64,000 bases of DNA from Faecalibacterium sp. HTF-F (GTDB lineage Bacteria; Bacillota; Clostridia; Oscillospirales; Ruminococcaceae): NCBI RefSeq assembly GCF_023347535.1, contig NZ_CP094473.1:62001-126000 (forward strand). The letters are read 5' to 3'. The translations under genes were made by a program, and so were the position numbers. Positions within the stretch are counted from its first letter, which is position 1; each line of letters begins with the position of its first letter. The notes under the pieces were generated by a model. The model saw nothing but the letters and a program-made list of their open reading frames with translations, was not told the DNA's origin and made no database searches. This document shows, piece after piece, positions 58,201 through 64,000 of this stretch.

Positions 58201-59017
58201 CCGCCTGCACCTCCTTTGCAAGAGATTTGTAGGCTTCTGCCACCTTACCCTTGGGGTCGTGCTGGAAAATGCTCTTGCCCACGGCACTGGTTTCAGCCGC
58301 TCGGACAGAGCGGGGAATGGTCTGCTCAAACACCTTCAGGTGCTTTCCGTATGCCTGCCGGATCAGATTGCTGATCTGCTTTCCGTAGTTGGTGCGGCTG
58401 TCGGTCATGGTCAGCAGAATACCCTCGATTTTCAGTTTCGGATTGATCTGCCGCCGGACTTTCTGCACCGTCTGCAAAAGCTGTTCCAGACCTTTTGCGG
58501 AAAGATACTGCGCCTGCACGGGAATCAGGGCAGCGTCTGCCGCCGCCAGTGCATTGATGGTGAGCATCCCCAGCGAGGGCATATAGTCTAGCAGAATAAA
58601 ATCGTACTCTCGTTTGGCACTGTCCAGCACCTGTTTCAGCATCTTTTCCCGGTTCATGCTGTTCACCAATGCCACTTCCAGCCCTGCCAGTTCGATGTTA
58701 GCCGGAATCAGGTCAACGCCCTCTGCATGGTGCAGAACGCCCTCGCCGGGCGGAATGCTCTGGTCGTTCATGGCTTTCTGCATCAGGGTGGAGAGAGTGG
58801 AGGGCAGTTCGTCGGGCTGCTGCCAGCCCATGCTGATAGTCAGCGACCCCTGTGGATCAGTATCCACCAACAGGACTTTTTTGCCCTCCATCGCCAGCCC
58901 GATGCCCAGATTCTCACAGGTGGTGCTTTTCCCTACACCGCCTTTTTGATTGGTGACTGCGATAATCGTAGCTTTCTTTGCGATAACATCACCCCGCCTT
59001 CGGTGAACCACGCGCAA
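58157..59017 (-). CDS. parA: ParA-family partition ATPase; start codon uncertain
   Basis: Deviant Walker A box VTNQKGGVGKSTTCENLG, VDTDPQGSLT and LLDYMPSLGMLT identify ParA. The family usually starts just before AKKATIIAV, but that codon here is ATC (58984-58982), not ATG. The nearest ATG (58989-58987, overlapping the repA stop as TGATG) is out of frame. A TTG at 59017 is in frame and gives 286 aa, overlapping repA by 29 bases; this is the coordinate used. Either a rare start is used or translation is impaired. Confidence 0.85.
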   Translation of the reverse strand: MRVVHRRRGDVIAKKATIIAVTNQKGGVGKSTTCENLGIGLAMEGKKVLLVDTDPQGSLTISMGWQQPDELPSTLSTLMQKAMNDQSIPPGEGVLHHAEGVDLIPANIELAGLEVALVNSMNREKMLKQVLDSAKREYDFILLDYMPSLGMLTINALAAADAALIPVQAQYLSAKGLEQLLQTVQKVRRQINPKLKIEGILLTMTDSRTNYGKQISNLIRQAYGKHLKVFEQTIPRSVRAAETSAVGKSIFQHDPKGKVAEAYKSLAKEVQADADRQRKLSSERAR

Positions 59018-59855
59018 AGTCGTGGTTCGTCTTGTTCTGATAGTAGAGGTTCATGGTGGTGGGCGCATTGTAGAGCATCGCCAGCAGATACTGCTTCATG
59101 TTCCGCACCGGGGCGGTATTTTCTGCCAGAGAATCCAGCACAAAACGGATGTGGTCGGCGTTCAGCTTTTTCAGCCGGCTGCGTACCACCTTGGTGGGCT
59201 TGTCATCTCCGGCAATCCGCAACATCTTGCGTTTGGTGGAACAGGTGTCCACAAGCAAGTCCATGATTTGATAGATGGTGTCCTCATCGTCCGGGCAGAG
59301 CCGGAGCAAGAGGTCCACCTCCAAAGACTGATAAAAATAATCCTCAAGCTGCTCCCGGATGCCCCCGGAATAGATAGGGTCAGGATCGTTCCACTCTGTC
59401 TTATTCTTATCAGTCTTATTTGCTTGCGGTTTTGGCTGCACCAGAATTGCGCTTTCGGCAGCGCCTGAATTGCTGTTTGGGCAATTCTGTACTTGCGCTT
59501 TTGGCAAGCCGGAGGAAAAGTCCTTGACGTAGATCAGGCTGGGTCTGCCCAGACCACGGCGCTTGCGCTCAATGAGGTCGATGTCCTCCAGTTCCCGGAA
59601 CAGCTTGACCGCCTTGTGCTCGCCGCAGCAGAGGGATTCCTGCACTTCCCGGACAGTGTAGATGATATACACCCGGCCTTGCTCGTCCAGCCAGCCGTTC
59701 TTTGCAGACAGACTCATGCGGTCCAGCAGAATGCCGTACAGCGTCCGGGCATCGGTGGAGAGCTGCCGGAAACGGCAGTCTTGGAACAGTGCTTTGGGGA
59801 TGCGGAAATAGGAGAACAATTCGCCCGACTGACCATAGAAGTAGTCCAGCGTCAT
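58989..59855 (-). CDS. repA: Replication initiator protein (RepA_N type)
   Basis: 288 aa. The N-terminal winged-helix region (YFRIPKALFQDCRFRQLSTD, ARTLYGILLDRMSLSAKNGW, VYIIYTVREVQESL) is the RepA N-terminal domain of Firmicute plasmids and integrative elements; a variable Asn/Ser/Lys-rich linker (about 120-165) precedes a C-terminal DUF6017-like domain (PTKVVRSRLKKLNADHIRFV). It forms a repA-parA-parB operon. In integrative elements this module supports replication of the excised circle. ATG 59855 confirmed by the start of the domain. Confidence 0.88.
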   Translation of the reverse strand: MTLDYFYGQSGELFSYFRIPKALFQDCRFRQLSTDARTLYGILLDRMSLSAKNGWLDEQGRVYIIYTVREVQESLCCGEHKAVKLFRELEDIDLIERKRRGLGRPSLIYVKDFSSGLPKAQVQNCPNSNSGAAESAILVQPKPQANKTDKNKTEWNDPDPIYSGGIREQLEDYFYQSLEVDLLLRLCPDDEDTIYQIMDLLVDTCSTKRKMLRIAGDDKPTKVVRSRLKKLNADHIRFVLDSLAENTAPVRNMKQYLLAMLYNAPTTMNLYYQNKTNHDFARGSPKAG

Positions 59856-59937
59856 TTGGTGTGACCTCGGATTTTCAACTGTGAGTGCTTATTCATGTGG
59901 AAAACCACCTTCTTTCAGAAATGAATGTAAAAACAGG

Positions 59938-59967
59938 TTGACATTTGCCAGCGAGAACGCTTACAAT
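59938..59967 (+). promoter_or_regulatory. Promoter of the Septu operon
   Basis: TTGACA (59938-59943), 18 bases, TACAAT (59962-59967), about 50 bases before ptuA. Confidence 0.68.
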
Positions 59968-60019
59968 GGGAGATAGTAAAAGAGTCAACCCAAAACTATG
60001 TTGGATAGGAGGACAAACG

Positions 60020-61339
60020 GTGAAACTGCAAACAATTCGAGTGAAAAATTTCAAAAATTTCACTTCAGCAGCAGATGGTGGCTTTATTGAAATCGCTTTG
60101 AATGGTAAATCCACAGTCTTTTATGGCAACAATGGCTCAGGTAAATCGACTCTCCTCAGTGCAGTTTGCTATGCTGCATGGCCTTTTATCAACAGGCTGA
60201 ACAATGCTCAAGGAACGGGATACCGAACATTAGATAAGGAACAACTGCATATTGGTCAGCGCAGTGGAAGTAGTGCGCGATATGGTACCGGTATTGTGTT
60301 ACAGCTTGACGGAGAAACATTCGAGATCACAAAAGAAATGGAAAAAACCGCATCTGGTCGAGTGAATGCGGTCAATGCAAGTCAGCAAAGTAAGCAAGCG
60401 GTTGATTTAGCACAGTTTTTTAATGAACATTATCTGGCGGACGATGATACAGTTGCCGGAGATGATTGCCCGAAGCAGAATATGCCTGTGTTTCTAAATT
60501 ACGGAACAAATAGACTTGTTCTGGATGTTCCATTAAGGATACGCAAAAAGCATTCTTTCTCCAAAAGAACAGCATTGGAAAGAGCATTGGAAAACAGGCT
60601 TGATTTCCGTACTTTTTTCGAGTGGTTTCGCAATCAGGAAGACTTTGAAAATGAGCAGAAAAGTATAAAACGCGATTGGGATTATCGCGATCCTGCGTTG
60701 GAGTGTGTGCGAAAAGCAGCCCTCTCAATGCTGGACGATGCTGAAGAAATCAAAGTGCGTCGGAATCCTCTCCGAATGGTTGTCATACGCAATGATAAAG
60801 AATATCGCGTAGACCAACTGTCAGATGGTGAAAAGTGTACGCTAGCCTTGCTGGGAGACATTGCTCGCCGCGTGGCAATGGCGAACCCCTGCCGTGAGAA
60901 CCCGATGGAGGGAGAGGGCATCGTACTGATTGATGAACTTGATCTGCATATGCACCCTGCGTGGCAGAGGAAAATACTATCAGTGCTTCGGAAACTTTTC
61001 CCAAACATTCAGTTTTTGATTACAACGCACTCTCCGCAGATTCTTGGGGAAGTGGATAGAAGCTACAATTTGTTTATGCTTGAGAAAAATGCTGATGGCG
61101 AAAGCGAGCTACACGATCGTTATCTATACGGTAAGGATTCTGACAGCATTCTCCGTGCGGATATGAATGTTACTGTTCGCACATCCGAAGCTGAAGAATT
61201 GTTTGAAAGGTTTTATCATGCTCTCGACCAAGATGATTATACGGTTGCTGAAACCGTTCTCGACGAGATGAATTCTAAGCTGGGTGATGACCCTGAAATT
61301 GTAAAGTGTCGCACACAGTTGGATTTCAGCCGTATGTGA
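60020..61339 (+). CDS. ptuA: Septu defence ATPase PtuA-like
   Basis: 439 aa. ABC/SMC-type AAA ATPase: TIRVKNFKNFTSAADGG start, Walker A FYGNNGSGKSTLLSA near 38, ABC signature DQLSDGEKCTLAL near 272, Walker B IVLIDELDLHMHP near 305 and the ITTHSPQ switch histidine. The GTG at 60020 is chosen because AGGAGG lies at 60007-60012 and the domain starts there; an upstream in-frame extension has no such support. It is followed eight bases later by an HNH gene of the PtuB family, the two-gene arrangement of Septu. PtuA is proposed to sense infection and hold PtuB in a complex. Confidence 0.87.
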   Translation: MKLQTIRVKNFKNFTSAADGGFIEIALNGKSTVFYGNNGSGKSTLLSAVCYAAWPFINRLNNAQGTGYRTLDKEQLHIGQRSGSSARYGTGIVLQLDGETFEITKEMEKTASGRVNAVNASQQSKQAVDLAQFFNEHYLADDDTVAGDDCPKQNMPVFLNYGTNRLVLDVPLRIRKKHSFSKRTALERALENRLDFRTFFEWFRNQEDFENEQKSIKRDWDYRDPALECVRKAALSMLDDAEEIKVRRNPLRMVVIRNDKEYRVDQLSDGEKCTLALLGDIARRVAMANPCRENPMEGEGIVLIDELDLHMHPAWQRKILSVLRKLFPNIQFLITTHSPQILGEVDRSYNLFMLEKNADGESELHDRYLYGKDSDSILRADMNVTVRTSEAEELFERFYHALDQDDYTVAETVLDEMNSKLGDDPEIVKCRTQLDFSRM

Positions 61340-61347
61340 GGAAACAT

Positions 61348-62061
61348 ATGATACACATTGTGAAAAAACACGAGCCAAAGGAATTAAAGGAATACCGTGA
61401 AAGCGAATCCTGCACTGGTGTACGACCGACTTACGATTCCATGAGTAGCGACCTGCATGAGTATGTTTTGTCAAAGTTGGTGGAAGAACAGGGAGGACTG
61501 TGTGCATACTGTATGTGCAGAATTCCCGAAACCGACAAAAAAACAGGGAGTACATTGAAGTGTACGATTGAGCATATTGAACCTCAGAGCCTGACGAGGG
61601 GCACTGAAAACTGGAAAAAAGAATTGGAGTACAGTAACTTTCTTGCAGTATGCTCAGGAAATGAAAACAGAGGAGCTTTATGTTGCGATAAATCAAGAGG
61701 GAACAAAAAACTTTTTTTGACACCATTAAATCCTGAGTGCAATCATTTGATTCAATACTCTTACAGCGGCAAGATACTGGCTGCCGAAACGATACCTGCT
61801 AAAGAGGACCGGGATGAAATCAATCGTGAACTAAATGATATTCTGAATCTGAACGATGGTAAGGACTTGAAAACCAAGAGAAAAAATGCTCTTGATGGTA
61901 TGCTGTCGGTATTGCAAAAGCAGCATAAAGATCAAGATATTGAAGAGTGCAGAAGAAAGTTAAGAGAGCTGGAAGCACCCAGAGGTCAAAAAGTTGAATA
62001 CGTCGGGATTTTAATATTTTGGCTAAAGAAACATATTCAACGTCTTGAAAGCAGAGGATAA
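61348..62061 (+). CDS. ptuB: Septu defence HNH endonuclease PtuB-like
   Basis: 237 aa. Matches the TIGR02646/PtuB pattern: N-terminal PKELKEYRESES, then CAYCMCRIP and CTIEHIEPQS (HNH core with zinc-binding cysteines), FLAVCSGNENRG, ALCCDKSRGNK and the following LNPE motif. Predicted to cleave DNA (or tRNA-like targets in some relatives) once released by PtuA. ATG follows GTGAGGAAAC. Like ptuA it is A+T-rich compared with the chromosome. Confidence 0.87.
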   Translation: MIHIVKKHEPKELKEYRESESCTGVRPTYDSMSSDLHEYVLSKLVEEQGGLCAYCMCRIPETDKKTGSTLKCTIEHIEPQSLTRGTENWKKELEYSNFLAVCSGNENRGALCCDKSRGNKKLFLTPLNPECNHLIQYSYSGKILAAETIPAKEDRDEINRELNDILNLNDGKDLKTKRKNALDGMLSVLQKQHKDQDIEECRRKLRELEAPRGQKVEYVGILIFWLKKHIQRLESRG

Positions 62062-62110
62062 TAGTTGAGATAGATTGGAATCTTGCTGTAAAATCATACA
62101 TTTTCTAAAC

Positions 62111-62157
62111 GAACAGGACTGCCTCACATACATTGCGTTGTGGAGCAGTCCTGTCTG
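62111..62157. terminator. Terminator between ptuB and the HTH gene
   Basis: ACAGGACTGC and GCAGTCCTGT form a 10-bp stem shared by the convergent genes. Confidence 0.7.
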
Positions 62158-62158
62158 T

Positions 62159-62794
62159 TTAGTATGTAATGGTCATTGCACCTTCATGGCATTCCTGCGC
62201 ATAGGTGCGGAGCAGGTCAAGGTGCTTTGAGGATTTTCGGACAATGCCCGTTGCACGGTCGCCGGACATAAACTCAACGACCGCAAGCCGAGGAATCGTT
62301 AATGTGCCACGAATTTTGAATCCAACAAGGATCTTCTGATTGCACCATCGCTGTATGCTTTGTGCAGAGTAGCCCGTCAGTTCCGAAACTACCGGGGTGG
62401 TCAACAGATCATCATATCCAGCGGTGAGCTTTTCCCACATGGTATACAGCCCTGTTTTTTCCGGCTCTGTAAAATTGAAGCGGATGATCTCTGCGGCAGG
62501 CTTGTCCGGGTGCCGTTTGGAGCAGCCATTCTTTCCGATATAAAAGCCCGTTGGCACTTTATACTTTTCGGGATGATCTTCACGGTCACACAAGTAGGTG
62601 ATCACATCGTGGGTCGCAATATGGTATTTGCGTGTTTTCTTTCCTGTATTGATACACGGAACGAGACCGGAATCCAGAAGGTATTTTGCGTGTTGCTTGT
62701 TGATGCGGGCAACACGGTAGAACTGGTCTTTCGTCATTCCGTTGGGGTATTCTTCGAGAATTTTATAGCACTCTAACAGCGTTCTCATGTTCAT
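62159..62794 (-). CDS. Element-encoded DNA-binding protein with two excisionase-like HTH motifs
   Basis: 211 aa. The first motif is MTKDQFYRVARINKQHAKYL, LDSGLVPCINTGKKTRKYHI; the second is TPVVSELTGYSAQSIQRWCN, QKILVGFKIRGTLTIPRLAV. Both resemble the HTH_17 fold of Xis-type proteins. Such proteins are common near the ends of clostridial integrative elements. The gene ends 100 bases from PtuB and its start is about 290 bases from the right tRNA fragment, so a role in excision or end regulation is plausible. Confidence 0.7.
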   Translation of the reverse strand: MNMRTLLECYKILEEYPNGMTKDQFYRVARINKQHAKYLLDSGLVPCINTGKKTRKYHIATHDVITYLCDREDHPEKYKVPTGFYIGKNGCSKRHPDKPAAEIIRFNFTEPEKTGLYTMWEKLTAGYDDLLTTPVVSELTGYSAQSIQRWCNQKILVGFKIRGTLTIPRLAVVEFMSGDRATGIVRKSSKHLDLLRTYAQECHEGAMTITY

Positions 62795-62879
62795 CCATCC
62801 TTTGCTGCTTTGATTTGGTCAGCGTCAGAAGCAACATATTGTGTGGATGGATTTTGGCTCCCGGAATCTCTCTCGCCCG

Positions 62880-62918
62880 TTCTCTCCAACAGGCGTAAAA
62901 TCTCTCCCACTTCTCTCC
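62880..62918. promoter_or_regulatory. TTCTCTCC cluster, right end (integrase arm-type sites?)
   Basis: TTCTCTCC at 62880-62887 and 62911-62918 with a near copy ATCTCTCC at 62900-62907. Same octamer as at the left end. The rest of 62795-63082 contains no gene. Confidence 0.5.
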
Positions 62919-63082
62919 AAAAGGCAGATTTTTCTGCGTTTTGGAAAGTGGGTTCAAATCCGCACAGAGCCTAGTGATTTTGGATTTTGATGAAATTTTG
63001 AGCGTAAATTCGATGGTTCGTATCTTCTGGCAAAGTGGGCTAATTACCTCTATCTTCCACCAAGTACCGTGAAGCAGGAAAA

Positions 63083-63142
63083 ACTCGAAATCTCGTAGGC
63101 CCTGCAAGGGGCGCCAGGGTTCAAATCCCTGCTACTCCGCCA
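63083..63142 (+). pseudogene. Orphan 3' half of tRNA-Ser(CGA) (right junction)
   Basis: Starts in the anticodon loop ACTCGAAATCTCG, continues with a variable arm (CCCTGCAAGGGG), T-arm CAGGGTTCAAATCCCTG, CTACTCC acceptor, G and CCA. The preceding bases (GTACCGTGAAGCAGGAAA) are not tRNA. The acceptor arm fits GGAGTAG of the 5' half at 44039, 19 kb away. Confidence 0.85.
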
Positions 63143-63178
63143 GAGGCGTGGATTCATACGAATCTACGCCTTTTTTTT
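63143..63178 (+). terminator. Terminator after the tRNA 3' half
   Basis: AGGCGTGGATTC and GAATCTACGCCT arms, then a run of eight T: the original tRNA terminator. Confidence 0.88.
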
Positions 63179-63239
63179 GTTTGCCCTTTTGTCACTTGGA
63201 GAGCAGGAACACTGACGAAAAGCGGGTTTCAGATGCCCG

Positions 63240-63259
63240 TTCTCTCCCGAATTCTCTCC
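63240..63259. promoter_or_regulatory. Paired TTCTCTCC boxes before the second integrase
   Basis: TTCTCTCC at 63240-63247 and 63252-63259, closely matching the left-end pair at 44164-44184 (GTTCTCTCC...ATTCTCTCCAA). Confidence 0.5.
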
Positions 63260-63334
63260 AACGGTCGGCTCGACCATACCACGGTTGAATCTGGCCGAAA
63301 TACTACCGATTGTTGAAGGTTGGAAGAATCCACT

Positions 63335-64000
63335 TTACTTTTTCGTTTCTAGCAACTCTGCGATCACGCCAGCGGACCCCTCCTTGCTCTTGTAATCGAG
63401 ATGTGCGTAGATGTCAGCGGTGGTCGAGAAGGTGCTGTGACCAAGCCATTCCTGAACCTGCTTCATAGATACGCCGTTCATCACCATCAGGCTGGCACAG
63501 CTGTGGCGCAGGTCGTGGAACCGGATGTGCGGCAGACCATACTGCCGGAGCAGCCATTCAAAATGTTCCGTCACGAAGTTGGGCCGAAGCAGCTTGCCTT
63601 CCTGATCGGTGCAGACGAAGTCCAGATAATCGGTGCGGTAGCTCTTGCCGAACAGCCTGCGGTAAAGCTGCTGCTTTTCCTTCTGCTTCAGAAGTTCTTC
63701 TTCCACAGCCGGGATCAGCGGCAGGGTGCGGCAGCTGGTCTTGTTCTTCATCACATCGCTGACCACAGGAACGTACTTGCCGTTCACCAACTGTTCCGTC
63801 ACCTTGTGGTTGATGGTGATGGACTTGCGCTCAAAGTCGATAGACGACCACTTCAACCCCAGTACCTCGCTGCGGCGCAGGCCATAGTAGGCCGTAATGA
63901 GGATGCACAGGTGCAGGGGGTCATCCTGTGATACTTCCAGCAGCTGCTGGACTTCATCCTTGGAGTAGAAGTTGGGCCGGAAGCTGTTCTTCTTTGGGCG
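63335..64000 (-). CDS. int: Second tyrosine recombinase/integrase (partial, 5' end beyond window)
   Basis: 222 residues in an open frame to the window edge. Catalytic domain with YYGLRRSEVLGLKW, RFHDLRHSCASLMV, EWLGHSTFSTTADIYAHLDY and a short C-terminal tail ending LLETKK. Closely related in layout to the integrase at 44409 but clearly a different protein. Its position, just downstream of a tRNA-Ser 3' end and pointing toward it, copies the geometry of the first integrase, so another element begins here. Confidence 0.92.
   Translation of the reverse strand, partial: RPKKNSFRPNFYSKDEVQQLLEVSQDDPLHLCILITAYYGLRRSEVLGLKWSSIDFERKSITINHKVTEQLVNGKYVPVVSDVMKNKTSCRTLPLIPAVEEELLKQKEKQQLYRRLFGKSYRTDYLDFVCTDQEGKLLRPNFVTEHFEWLLRQYGLPHIRFHDLRHSCASLMVMNGVSMKQVQEWLGHSTFSTTADIYAHLDYKSKEGSAGVIAELLETKK

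Noticed and set aside
63083..63142. Functional tRNA at the right end
   Set aside because: The D-arm and 5' acceptor strand are missing; only the anticodon loop through CCA remains, so it is a fragment.

Overview
The window looks like a chromosome segment of a GC-rich, low-oxygen gut Firmicute of the Ruminococcaceae/Oscillospiraceae type, most likely Faecalibacterium. This is an inference from gene content, codon use, clostridial-type genes (MATE, DUF975, Ktr/Kdp, RepA-ParA-ParB mobile modules) and a family of intergenic hairpin repeats that I associate with that genus. No rRNA marker is present.

Layout. (1) 1-1459: end of a PRD-type regulator and a malic enzyme. (2) 2284-14124: a sugar-acid (hexuronate-like) catabolic locus. 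A LacI-family regulator is followed by a divergent pair: an enolase-superfamily dehydratase on the minus strand, and on the plus strand a TRAP transporter (DctP-DctQ-DctM), an alpha/beta hydrolase, an RraA-like protein, a two-part UxaA-type dehydratase, two SDR dehydrogenases and uronate isomerase UxaC. Both divergent promoters carry an AAACGTTT-centred palindrome just downstream of the -10 box. (3) 14535-19409: potassium homeostasis: KtrB, KtrA, a 42-aa membrane peptide, and a KdpD-like kinase without the usual N-terminal domain, with a KdpE-like regulator. (4) 19542-23017 (minus): argG-purA-pyrB, three enzymes of different pathways that all consume L-aspartate. (5) 23242-32899: DUF1275 protein, HAD phosphatase, IlvE, two esterase-fold proteins plus an ATP-grasp enzyme, two tandem lipoproteins whose promoter and signal peptide regions are duplicated, MYG1 and a GIY-YIG protein. 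(6) 33563-42116: a second argG and then argH-C-J-B-D-F, with CCCTCTCAG...CTGAGAGGG repeats in the gaps. (7) 42223-43590: MATE exporter.

(8) 43.8-63.1 kb: an integrative island at tRNA-Ser(CGA). Two orphan 5' halves of tRNA-Ser precede an intact tRNA-Ser, and an orphan 3' half lies 19 kb away; it matches the second 5' half by acceptor-stem pairing. The island carries a tyrosine integrase and Xis, a frameshifted MazF, ParB-like proteins, RepA-ParA-ParB, a relaxase relic, a Type I restriction system and a Septu (PtuA-PtuB) defence pair. A second integrase begins just beyond, at the window end, so elements are stacked in tandem.

The most notable discovery is in the Type I system. hsdS is split: the forward gene encodes only one recognition domain and ends inside a 14-bp sequence. 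The same 14 bp recurs inverted 650 bp away, and the DNA between holds the other HsdS half on the opposite strand. Inverting that segment on paper gives an in-frame 385-aa two-domain HsdS, so this is probably a phase-variable restriction-modification system. A second possible phase switch is a run of ten G between the -35 and -10 boxes of one lipoprotein gene.
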